Shown in pieces: positions 27,740 through 35,069 of a stretch of 64,000 bases of DNA. Where the stretch lies: contig DDSV01000015.1 of assembly GCA_002344215.1 (NCBI GenBank), forward strand, positions 1 through 64,000, in the 5' to 3' direction. The first letter of the stretch is position 1, and each line of letters starts with the position of its first letter. This DNA comes from Akkermansiaceae bacterium UBA2381. GTDB lineage: Bacteria; Verrucomicrobiota; Verrucomicrobiia; Verrucomicrobiales; DEV007. The position numbers and the translations under genes are program-made. The notes beneath the pieces were generated by a model, which was given only the letters and a program-made list of their open reading frames with translations, did not search any database and was not told the origin of the DNA.

Positions 27740-27796
27740 GTTCGACTCGAAGCGAGCCCTGGCGAGCGGAGAGATCGGCGAAGCCGATAATCCCAC
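27740..27796 (+). repeat. repeat unit 2: related split copy
   Basis: The first 35 bp repeat unit 1 with one mismatch. A perfect small hairpin ATCGGC-GAA-GCCGAT lies at 27774-27788, followed by AATCCCAC (27789-27796), the T-stem part of the tRNA-derived end. The rest of the tRNA 3' end is missing here. Confidence 0.55.
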
Positions 27797-28018
27797 CTTC
27801 GGTCGAGTACCCCTGGCTGAGTTCAGCGAGTAAGGGTCACAAAGTAGGGACCGGGTGACTTATATCGTTGTTCATCCGGACAGGTGTGTCTGTTCAGGAT
27901 GTGCTTTAACTCACCTTGATCTTGGCACGAGTGCCTTCGCAGAGGATTTAGTCGATAATCACGATGTGAGATTGACCTTTAGGGTCGTTGAATCGATTCG
28001 CGAGGCTGCGCAGCGTCA

Positions 28019-28675
28019 CTAGGCCGGACGGTTCTTCTCCAACCACTCCTGCGACTTCGGGGCATCCGGGCAGATGGCACGAAGGTGAGCCCAAAATCGT
28101 TGGTCGTGAGTCATCAGTTTTGTGTGCAGCAATTCGTGGAGGATTACGTAATCAATCACGGAAGCTGGTGCCTCAATCAGCTTCCAGTTAAAGGAAATGT
28201 TCCGCTTGGTGCTGCAACTTCCCCAGCGTTTCCATGGAGCGCGGACGTAAAGTCGATTGTATTTGAAGCGATTAGCGTGTGCCAATTCGACAACACGAGT
28301 ACCGATGTAAGCCTTCGCAAATCGGCGAGCCCAAGTTGCCCTCACCTCCGTTTTGGCAAGATCAACCCCAGTTAGGATTAATCTGTCGCGATGATCCAGC
28401 TCCGTGCGGTAGCGAAGCTTCGGCGTAATGACGAAAGTGAACACATCTCCGAGAAGCCTTACTTCGTTCGGGCGAAGCCGATGATCCACCGGCACCCGCT
28501 TCGCAAAATAGCGCTGCTTGTCCGCGATCCACTCCGCCTTACGCGTAAGAATTCCATCCACCTGAGCGTCTGTGAAACGCTCGGGCACGATGAGATTCAC
28601 TGCGCCGTTTTCACGTACTCGGAGCCGGGCGTTCTTCACGGCGCGCCGTTCGATGGTGACTTCACCCGACTGCAT
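28019..28675 (-). CDS. YgjP-like (DUF45) M48-type metallopeptidase
   Basis: This 218-residue protein has the zinc motif HELLH at 180-184 with a third His at 190 (HExxH-x5-H) and the preceding WGSCSTKRNISFNWKL segment that defines the YgjP/DUF45 family. It is a predicted cytosolic zinc peptidase; the substrate is unknown. Members are frequently found next to type I restriction genes, as here. Its ATG lies inside the 3' end of hsdR (14-nt overlap), so it is translated from the hsdR message. Confidence 0.92.
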   Translation of the reverse strand: MQSGEVTIERRAVKNARLRVRENGAVNLIVPERFTDAQVDGILTRKAEWIADKQRYFAKRVPVDHRLRPNEVRLLGDVFTFVITPKLRYRTELDHRDRLILTGVDLAKTEVRATWARRFAKAYIGTRVVELAHANRFKYNRLYVRAPWKRWGSCSTKRNISFNWKLIEAPASVIDYVILHELLHTKLMTHDQRFWAHLRAICPDAPKSQEWLEKNRPA

Positions 28676-31600
28676 AATGCTGCACGAGGCGGTTCACGAG
28701 TTTTTCCACGAGGTTTTCATCGTTACTGATGCCGAGCGATTCATAGTCGTCGCCATCGCCGAGCACCTTGAGGTCGGTGCGGATCGTGTTCACGTCCAAG
28801 TCACTTTCATTCCAACCAGCGCGGAACCGAATCTGTTGCAGCCCACGCACAAGAGTTTCGACAAAACGTCGGGCTTTATCCTCATCGAAGCGGTCAGACG
28901 TTCCGTGCTTTAGATCGAGAAACAGATCGTAGCGTCCGCGATCGGCGAAGCCCATGCGGGTCGGCTCGTTCGCCACTTCATCGAGTTCCTTGTATAGCGC
29001 CTCGGTATCAAGAAGCAACGCCGAGAGGTCGACAGCTTCCTGATTTTTCTTTTCCTTCAGTGCCTCCAGCTTCTCGTCCAGTTCGATATAGGCCGGGTTT
29101 TCCGCTTCGCGGTCGCGAATCACCGTCTCGATGTCGCGGAGAATCTTTTCCAACTTGTCCGCATCGGACAGTCGGGAGAATCGAAGGTTTTCCAAGTAGC
29201 GGGCATCAATGGCGATTTCTGGAAGGTGCCCCGCAAAGTGTTGTAGCCGGGCACTCTCGCGTATGAGCTTCCTCGTTTTGGCGGCGAAAAACTCGGCATC
29301 AAAATCCTTCCTTTTGAACTCGGTGAGATAAATCCGGTAAATCGTGAGAAGCCATTCGTACTCGTCGGCGATGTCAGGTCTTACTAAGAGTGGATGCGGC
29401 GACAAAGCCTCGTAGGTCTGTACGGCTTCGCGAAAGTCTTTCTCGAACTGCAGTTGGTCAATCTCGCCCAGTCGTCGGACAATTTCCGTCGAGCACTCGT
29501 AGCTGTCTTCCAGCGTGATTCCCTCGAACGGCTTCATCGCCGTATCAATCAAGGCCGGGAACGTGTCAGCCAGCGCGTCCACGGTCTGGAAATCCGGGAT
29601 GTCTTCTGGCTCGTAGTTCAGCGCTTCGCGGTAGTTCTTGAAGACTCCGACGTAATCCACCACGCGGCCAAACTTCTTCTCAGTCCCCGTCGCCCGGTCC
29701 TCGTAGGTGCGATTGGTGCGTGCGATAGCCTGGAGCAGGTTGTGGTCGCGCAACGGGCTGTCGAGATACATCGTCTGCTCAATCGGCGCATCGAAACCGG
29801 TCAGCAGCATGTTGCAGACGATGATGATCTTCAGCTCGTTCCCACCACGTATCTCCGCGTCGGTGATTCGCCGTTTGAAACGCCGGATTACTTCCTTCAC
29901 GTCGCTTTCTCCAAGGTTGTAGTCCTTGAGCTTGTTGTAGGTCTCCTCACCGGATGCCTTTGTCGTCTCGGAGATGACCACCGCCAATTCCTCGGGTCGG
30001 AAATACGTGAGCAGAGCTTGGTAGTAAAAATGGCACGCCTCCTTGTCCACGGCGACAACCTGCGCCTTAAAGCCGAGTGGCTCGACGTTTGCACGGAAAT
30101 CCTCGGCGATGTCCTGCGCGAGTCGTTTGACCCGTGTGTCCTCCTTCAGAAACTCCTTCCACGGCTGGACCCGCTTCTGCACCGCCTGTTTCTGCTCCTC
30201 GTCGAGGTCCTCAGTGATTTCCTCCCAACCCTTTTTGAGTTGCTCCTTGTCCAACCACATTTCTTGCGGCCCGTAGGTGTAGCGCACGGCGACCGTTGCC
30301 TTGTCGTCGATCGCATCCTGAATGCTGTAGCGGTCGAGATAGGCTTCAAGCTTGTCGTCCGTCACTTGCCCGAAAGTTCGGTGCGTTTTCGGAATGGGTG
30401 TCCCGGTGAAGGCAAAGAACTTCCCATTCTCGAACGCAGCCTGCAGTTCACTGTGAAGACTGCCATATTGGGTGCGGTGCGCCTCATCGATCAGGATGAT
30501 GACGTTTTCGCGGTCATCCGGCTTGAAGTCTGGGTCGCGTTGTAGATCGCGGAACTTTTGGATCGTCGTGACGATTACTTCAGAGGGACGGGACTTCACC
30601 TTCTCTCGCAACTCGGCGATGCTCACTGGGCGGACCGTGTTAGGAAACATACAGAGCTCGAACGTATCGCCCAGCTGCGTTCGGAGGTCCTTTCGGTCCA
30701 CGATGATATAAACCGTGGGATCTCCAAGCGTAGGATGGCCGCGCAGCTTGTACGCGGTGAAAACCATTGTCAGCGATTTTCCCGAACCCTGCGTGTGCCA
30801 GATGACCCCTTGGCCGAAACGCTCATCCTTTTTTTCAAGAGCTTCCTCGACGCGTTCGGTGATTTTCTCCGCTGCGCGCTGCTGTTGGTAGCGGGCGATC
30901 TTTTTCACCGTGCCTTTGTCCTGTGTGCGTTCGAAGACGACGCCGTGTCGCAGGAGGTCGAGGACGCGGCTCGGCTGGAGGAGGCCGACGATGGTTTGCT
31001 TCATTCGCTGCCAGTCGGGAATCTGCACGCTCATCCGACCATCATTGTCCGGCGCCACCGTGCAGAAGTCCGGGGCCGGTGAGAGAAGGGGATTCCCGGG
31101 TGCGGAATGCACCGAGAGGTCTCGCCATTCCGCGAATTGCTGGCTGCTGGCACCGGGGACCCCGTAGCGGGCCATACGTCCATTGCAGGCCACGGAGAAA
31201 AGATTCGCCGCCCATAGCCGAGGCACCTTCGTCTCGTAGAGAGAGAGGTCGCGCACGCCCTTCATCCAGTCAGAGTTTTGCTGCGCGCGCTGCTTGGCCT
31301 CAAACGCCACCAGCGGGATCCCGTTGACCAGACACACGAGGTCGGGCTTCACGAGGTCGCTGCCCTGCACCCAATACTGCCGGGTCACGCTAAAGTCGTT
31401 CTCCCACACGTTCTCGAAGTCCACGAGTTTCACGGTGCGGTCGTGACCGTCGATGGTGAGCGTCACCCCTTCGCAGAGCAGGTCGAGAAACTGCTCGTTC
31501 GCCTCCATCGGGATCGGGCGGTCTAGAGCACGCTTGAGAATGTCCACCGCCCGTTTCGCCGCATCGAGGCTCACACCATTGATGTGCGCCACGCGTTCGA

Positions 31601-31742
31601 TGAGTATTCCCTCGATGAGCGGATTAGAAAACGGGCGGGCGTAAGCTTTGAGTTGCTCATTGGTACGAGGCTTCCACCCCATTGCACCCAGCCATTCATA
31701 AATGGGCACCTCGACACCTTGTTTTTCGGAGATCTTGCTCAT
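28662..31742 (-). CDS. hsdR: type I restriction enzyme, restriction subunit HsdR
   Basis: This 1026-residue subunit has an N-terminal PD-(D/E)xK nuclease (Asp134, then Glu148-x-Lys150 in AFEAKQ) and SF2 translocase motors. Walker A is TQGSGKS at 317-323, motif II is DEAH at 419-422 and motif III is TGTP at 446-449. The second RecA domain has MLLTGFDAP and an ARTNR motif VI. A helical C-terminal region for assembly with HsdM follows. It cuts DNA after ATP-driven translocation when the site is unmodified. It lies 26 nt after higA and overlaps the ygjP-like gene, so it belongs to the hig transcript rather than to hsdMS. Confidence 0.96.
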   Translation of the reverse strand: MSKISEKQGVEVPIYEWLGAMGWKPRTNEQLKAYARPFSNPLIEGILIERVAHINGVSLDAAKRAVDILKRALDRPIPMEANEQFLDLLCEGVTLTIDGHDRTVKLVDFENVWENDFSVTRQYWVQGSDLVKPDLVCLVNGIPLVAFEAKQRAQQNSDWMKGVRDLSLYETKVPRLWAANLFSVACNGRMARYGVPGASSQQFAEWRDLSVHSAPGNPLLSPAPDFCTVAPDNDGRMSVQIPDWQRMKQTIVGLLQPSRVLDLLRHGVVFERTQDKGTVKKIARYQQQRAAEKITERVEEALEKKDERFGQGVIWHTQGSGKSLTMVFTAYKLRGHPTLGDPTVYIIVDRKDLRTQLGDTFELCMFPNTVRPVSIAELREKVKSRPSEVIVTTIQKFRDLQRDPDFKPDDRENVIILIDEAHRTQYGSLHSELQAAFENGKFFAFTGTPIPKTHRTFGQVTDDKLEAYLDRYSIQDAIDDKATVAVRYTYGPQEMWLDKEQLKKGWEEITEDLDEEQKQAVQKRVQPWKEFLKEDTRVKRLAQDIAEDFRANVEPLGFKAQVVAVDKEACHFYYQALLTYFRPEELAVVISETTKASGEETYNKLKDYNLGESDVKEVIRRFKRRITDAEIRGGNELKIIIVCNMLLTGFDAPIEQTMYLDSPLRDHNLLQAIARTNRTYEDRATGTEKKFGRVVDYVGVFKNYREALNYEPEDIPDFQTVDALADTFPALIDTAMKPFEGITLEDSYECSTEIVRRLGEIDQLQFEKDFREAVQTYEALSPHPLLVRPDIADEYEWLLTIYRIYLTEFKRKDFDAEFFAAKTRKLIRESARLQHFAGHLPEIAIDARYLENLRFSRLSDADKLEKILRDIETVIRDREAENPAYIELDEKLEALKEKKNQEAVDLSALLLDTEALYKELDEVANEPTRMGFADRGRYDLFLDLKHGTSDRFDEDKARRFVETLVRGLQQIRFRAGWNESDLDVNTIRTDLKVLGDGDDYESLGISNDENLVEKLVNRLVQHYAVG

Positions 31743-31768
31743 CGTTTGGAATGGTGGAATACTTTAGA

Positions 31769-32881
31769 TCAAGGTGCTGTAATGGCATCCGCGGCTCCGA
31801 GTTCGTCGATCTTGTAACGCCGCTTTAGATCATTACCAAAGGAAGGGTGCCAGATCCGATCGAAATGGAAACGTCCGGCGACGATTCCTTCTGCAATCCC
31901 CAACTTGCTTGCGAGTTCCTTGCCAGCCGCCTTTGGCATCTTACCGGCGTGTTTGTCTCGCATGGCATGGATCTGTTCCGTTGGAATTAGAAACTCTCTG
32001 GCGAACAGGTTGGCATCCGCTTCCAGCGCGTCTTCCTTGCCTTCATACTCCACCAACCATTCCCGTTTCAGCTTTCCTTGCAGTACATGCCGGGCTTCAT
32101 GGAAAAAGGTGAACCAAAAATGGCCGTCGTCTTTGTAGCGCCCAGTCTGGACAATGAGAAAACAATCCTCGTTGATCTGGCGCGCAGCGCCGCTCGCATG
32201 GGTGCCTGGCAGCTCCGGTAAGATGACGTAGGCCACCCCGCAGGCATTGCACTCCTCACGGATCGTGGATGACCATTCGCCAACTGGCCGAGTAGTTACC
32301 TTCCTCAGGCGCTCCAGCGCCTTGGTGAACGCGCCTTCATTGTAAGGATTGCAAAATTGCTTCCGGCCTTCCAGTTCCGCCTTGCGCAGCCATGCGGCCA
32401 GCGCCTCCGGCTTGCTTTGAAGCTTGGGCGACTTGCGGTAGGCCGCCACGGGCACCTTCCACGCCTCGATCCACCCGCCAGCGGTCGCACAACCGAAGAA
32501 GACGAGCATGTCCTCCATGATCTTGCGCGGGTCTTTTGTCTGGGGCACCCATCCACGAGATTGCATATCCTTCACGGGAAGGCATCCGAGCCAGTCCTCA
32601 TCCACTTCCATCTTCTCAGTAGCCCGCAGGCGAGCCAAATGCTCACGGTAGTAAGTTTCCAAATTCATCCACACATGCGCAGGGGTTCCCAGCACACGCT
32701 CCAGTTCCAGAGCGGTGTCCGCCGTGATGGCGGCTTTGCCTTGAATGATTTCGTTGATCGTCTTGAGCGGGCGGCTCATGCGTCGGGCGAGTTCCGTCTG
32801 CGTCATGCCGAGGAATTCGATCGTTTCCGCCAAAGTGTCACCTGGCGGGGAGGCGTAATCAGGTTTGAATGCTGTGGTCAT
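31769..32881 (-). CDS. higA: HigA-like HTH antitoxin fused to ImmA/IrrE metallopeptidase
   Basis: This 370-residue protein begins with a HigA-type helix-turn-helix (about 15-75, with GMTQTELARRM and INEIIQGKAAIT). It ends in a DUF955/IrrE zinc peptidase domain with HEARH at 261-265 and the downstream EADANLFAREFLIP (Glu287). HigA neutralises HigB and represses its own promoter; IrrE/ImmA domains cleave repressors in other systems. The fusion architecture is known in databases as a HigA-type antitoxin with peptidase. The gene follows higB by 15 nt and precedes hsdR by 26 nt. Confidence 0.92.
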   Translation of the reverse strand: MTTAFKPDYASPPGDTLAETIEFLGMTQTELARRMSRPLKTINEIIQGKAAITADTALELERVLGTPAHVWMNLETYYREHLARLRATEKMEVDEDWLGCLPVKDMQSRGWVPQTKDPRKIMEDMLVFFGCATAGGWIEAWKVPVAAYRKSPKLQSKPEALAAWLRKAELEGRKQFCNPYNEGAFTKALERLRKVTTRPVGEWSSTIREECNACGVAYVILPELPGTHASGAARQINEDCFLIVQTGRYKDDGHFWFTFFHEARHVLQGKLKREWLVEYEGKEDALEADANLFAREFLIPTEQIHAMRDKHAGKMPKAAGKELASKLGIAEGIVAGRFHFDRIWHPSFGNDLKRRYKIDELGAADAITAP

Positions 32882-32896
32882 TGGGATCGGTTGAGT

Positions 32897-33232
32897 TCAG
32901 TGGTAGTCGATGACTTCGACGACCGTGACTTCCGTCACCGCCGCCCAGTCCAGTCCGCCATCCGGCAGCTTGGGCACGGGAGTATTCGCGGTGAGGAGGA
33001 TGAGTCGGTAGGGATGGCGCACGGTGATCGAAATTTGTCCTTTGCGGTCACCCGTCAGTTCGTGAGCTCGCAATTGTGGCAACTGGCGCAGATCGCTCAG
33101 GCAGCTAACAGCTCGTATTTCCGAGATGCGCCGCATCAGCAATCGCCCCTGCTCCACCCCGTAGGTGCGTATCAGTTCCTTTTCCGTTGAGAAGGTCTTC
33201 TCCAGTTTGGTGGATCGGAAATGGATGAGCAT
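32897..33232 (-). CDS. higB: HigB/RelE-type toxin
   Basis: This 111-residue protein begins MLIHFRSTKLEKTF, contains an internal ELTGDRKGQISITV segment and ends in VTEVTVVEVIDYH. This is the layout of HigB-family RelE-fold ribosome-dependent mRNA endonucleases. It has the toxin-before-antitoxin order typical of higBA. I chose ATG 33232; the frame continues 16 codons upstream through the predicted promoter region. Activity is inferred from family and context. Confidence 0.88.
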   Translation of the reverse strand: MLIHFRSTKLEKTFSTEKELIRTYGVEQGRLLMRRISEIRAVSCLSDLRQLPQLRAHELTGDRKGQISITVRHPYRLILLTANTPVPKLPDGGLDWAAVTEVTVVEVIDYH

Positions 33233-33251
33233 GTACCGGCGGGATCCCCGA

Positions 33252-33280
33252 GTTTTACAGGAAATTGGTCTAGACCGCAA
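33252..33280 (-). promoter_or_regulatory. predicted higBA-hsdR promoter with palindromic operator
   Basis: On the minus strand TTGCGG (33280-33275) and TAAAAC (33257-33252) are 17 bp apart. A perfect palindrome GGTCTAGACC (33267-33276) overlaps the -35 element and spacer, the position expected of a HigA operator. The -35 match is modest. Confidence 0.45.
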
Positions 33281-33310
33281 TTCTTTTTTACCCTTGGGGT
33301 TAAAAAGATT

Positions 33311-33339
33311 TTGACTGGCCTGTTAACCTCGGCAACACT
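33311..33339 (+). promoter_or_regulatory. possible plus-strand promoter for the 70-aa gene
   Basis: TTGACT (33311-33316) and AACACT (33334-33339) are 17 bp apart. The -35 is good and the -10 is poor. If used, the leader of about 210 nt would run antisense to the predicted small RNA. Confidence 0.25.
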
Positions 33340-33368
33340 TCATCCGTGAAAACTGTCATACAGCGACA

Positions 33369-33402
33369 CAAAAAAGCCGCCTCCGCTGCAACGGAGACGG
33401 CT
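33369..33402 (-). terminator. intrinsic terminator, minus strand
   Basis: On the minus strand an 11-bp stem (33402-33392 with 33385-33375, one G-U pair) with a 6-nt loop is followed by six U. It ends either the predicted small RNA that starts near 33467 or read-through from hsdS, and insulates the hig promoter. Confidence 0.75.
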
Positions 33403-33467
33403 TATTCCGGCCATTCCCCGGCACGGATCACTCCGCCCCTTAGGGTTGGCCTTCGGTCTGGAAGACT
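33369..33467 (-). ncRNA. predicted small RNA of about 99 nt
   Basis: A strong promoter at 33502-33474 and an intrinsic terminator at 33402-33369 face the same way with no plausible open reading frame between them. The predicted transcript has a GC-rich body with a GGCC-to-GGCC pairing and ends in the terminator hairpin. It lies between hsdS and higB and would be antisense to the leader of the 70-aa gene if that leader starts near 33346. No known RNA family was recognised. Confidence 0.5.
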
Positions 33468-33473
33468 GCGGGC

Positions 33474-33502
33474 ATTATCCTGGCGGTCCGGGTGCGAGTC
33501 AA
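33474..33502 (-). promoter_or_regulatory. strong predicted sigma-70 promoter for the small RNA
   Basis: TTGACT (33502-33497) and GATAAT (33479-33474) on the minus strand are separated by exactly 17 bp, ten of twelve consensus positions. Predicted start is near 33467. Confidence 0.6.
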
Positions 33503-33553
33503 GCCCTGAGCTTGGAGGGGAGAACCCTGAACGAAAGAAAGGAACCCAATCCT

Positions 33554-33766
33554 ATGGCAAAAGATGCTGACGGTATGAAGGGCAACCGGTCTCGTAATCA
33601 GGACGGCCAGCTTCGCGACAAGCGTGACGACACCCATATGGGCACGATTGAGCGACAGTATGGCCGGGATTTCAATGTGCGTAGCGATATGCACCTCGGA
33701 ACCTACCTGAAACAAACCGGTCAAGCCTCCCTCAACGACCTCCTTCGCGGAGGCAAGGGCAAATAG
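33554..33766 (+). CDS. 70-residue hydrophilic protein of unknown function
   Basis: This small gene is the only plus-strand gene inside the restriction island. It has an AAAGGA ribosome site 8-13 nt before ATG 33554 and its own hairpin terminator, so it is likely real. The protein is charged and soluble, with an Arg/Lys/Asn-rich first third. A motif of the form D-x-H-(M/L)-G-T occurs twice, once in DDTHMGTIE and once in SDMHLGTYL. No signal peptide or membrane segment is seen, and no function can be assigned. I have an impression of having seen similar short proteins in other bacteria but cannot name a family. Confidence 0.7.
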   Translation: MAKDADGMKGNRSRNQDGQLRDKRDDTHMGTIERQYGRDFNVRSDMHLGTYLKQTGQASLNDLLRGGKGK

Positions 33767-33776
33767 CCCGCTCGGG

Positions 33777-33809
33777 GCGGCGGTGCGGTTACGCGCCGCC
33801 GCTCTTTTC
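33777..33809 (+). terminator. hairpin terminator after the 70-aa gene
   Basis: Arms 33777-33787 and 33792-33802 pair over 11 positions with one G-U-type mismatch and a GTTA loop, followed by TCTTTTC. The right arm and tail overlap the last codons of hsdS on the other strand. Confidence 0.6.
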
Positions 33810-35063
33810 ATCAACGGGGTCCGCATTCAGCGCGGCAATCAGTTCCGGCGAGAGCCGCTTTCGGCCCGTTAGGAGGTTCTGCATCAGCGATTTCTTCAGG
33901 CGTTGCAAGGCGGTGATTTTCGCATCCTTCGTTTGGATGAGGTCGTGGAAAGCGGCGAGCCGGTCGGCGATGGCGCGTTGCTCGTCTTCGTCTTCGGGAA
34001 AGGCGACGCGGATGTTGAGGGTTTCGCTTTGCGTGATTTTCGGTTGGCCTGTTGTCGCCTTCCAACGATTCAGCCGCAGGCTTGTGAGCAGGTGAAACAA
34101 GTAGCGAATGTCCAAGGGCGCGAGCCGTTCTTCGACGTAGAGCGCGTTGTCAGTCACCCAGGATTCCGGTGGGGTCGCATGGATGGCACCGCAGTATTCG
34201 CCCACGCGACCAATAACGACCGTCGGCTCGCTGAGAAAAAATCGGTCGCTCCATCCGGTCATCCCGTTGCCGCCATAAACTGGATGACAAAAGGCACTTT
34301 CGCGCGTCGCGCGGAGATTGGCGGTGATGTTTGACTTGCCGTTTTTCAAACGAAAGATGTCACGCAATCGAGCAACCTGCCAGCCGTGCGGCACATTGCC
34401 GAGGCGGTCGTGCGCCCAGAAGTCTTTGGCAGACCGAGCCGTGCCGTCGGCGCGGATTTGCCCCGCGAGCAGTTCCCGCATCAAGCCCTGTTGCAGCCGC
34501 TCTACAGCCGCTATCGCCGCCTGCGTCGCGGTAATGCTCGAATCAAACATTGCCAACGCCGTCGCGACCGCACGCTGTTCATCCAAACTCTTTGGAACCG
34601 GAATGCGGACTCGCTTGCGGAAGATGGAAGTCGGCACGCGCTGGCGGCCCGTGCTCCCCTCCATCAGCGACGCGCACAAAGCGCGCACGTCGCCGCGGAT
34701 GAGTTGGAAATAGAGAAACTCCGGCAGAATCAAAGCGCCCGGGCTGAGCACGATGAATTCAGTCGAGCCAAGTCCGATTTCACCTGGAAGCTCCGGGACG
34801 AGGGCAATTTTTCCGTTCTCTGTGCATGGCGTGATTTTGGCGAAGATGGTGTCGCCGTTCCTGAATACGGTGTAGCCGCTCGAATCAAGCGGGCGCGTGC
34901 CAAATGACGCAATGCCCCGGCATTCATCCCGCACGTCATCCATCGAAACGAAGGGGTAGCTTTGTCCTTTCTTCGTGTCGTAGCCGGGATTGATTGCAGC
35001 CACGTCGGCGTCCGCGACGAAGCGCAACGGCCAATCGGGTGCTGTGGCGTGTTTCTTCCGCAT
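33789..35063 (-). CDS. hsdS: type I restriction-modification specificity subunit HsdS
   Basis: This 424-residue protein has two target-recognition domains (about 10-155 and 215-350). Each is followed by a conserved helical spacer: SLDEQRAVATALAMFDS near 158-205 and EDEQRAIADRLAAF near 356-405, ending in the similar phrases LMRELLAGQIR and LMQNLLTGRKR. The two TRDs read the two halves of a bipartite asymmetric site, which cannot be predicted by eye. The gene starts 6 nt after hsdM. Its stop sits inside the hairpin that ends the opposing small gene. Confidence 0.94.
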   Translation of the reverse strand: MRKKHATAPDWPLRFVADADVAAINPGYDTKKGQSYPFVSMDDVRDECRGIASFGTRPLDSSGYTVFRNGDTIFAKITPCTENGKIALVPELPGEIGLGSTEFIVLSPGALILPEFLYFQLIRGDVRALCASLMEGSTGRQRVPTSIFRKRVRIPVPKSLDEQRAVATALAMFDSSITATQAAIAAVERLQQGLMRELLAGQIRADGTARSAKDFWAHDRLGNVPHGWQVARLRDIFRLKNGKSNITANLRATRESAFCHPVYGGNGMTGWSDRFFLSEPTVVIGRVGEYCGAIHATPPESWVTDNALYVEERLAPLDIRYLFHLLTSLRLNRWKATTGQPKITQSETLNIRVAFPEDEDEQRAIADRLAAFHDLIQTKDAKITALQRLKKSLMQNLLTGRKRLSPELIAALNADPVDEKSGGA

Positions 35064-35069
35064 CGCCAG

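Larger units (their letters stand above)
27546..28018. other. 473-bp non-coding spacer with repeats
   Basis: No credible gene is seen. The first 250 bp hold the inverted repeat after the tRNA, two 35-bp near-identical repeats, two partial copies of the tRNA 3' half and small GCGAAGC-type hairpins. From about 27800 to 28018, nothing was recognised apart from the short AT-richer stretch before the ygjP-like gene end. Confidence 0.6.

Noticed and set aside
27518..27833. Short open frames across the tRNA end and repeats
   Set aside because: They read through the tRNA and hairpin repeats and have no coding character.
33440..33826. Open frame of about 128 codons on the minus strand between hsdS and the small RNA
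   Set aside because: It overlaps the 70-aa gene in antisense and lacks any recognisable domain or ribosome site; its end also overlaps the predicted small-RNA region.
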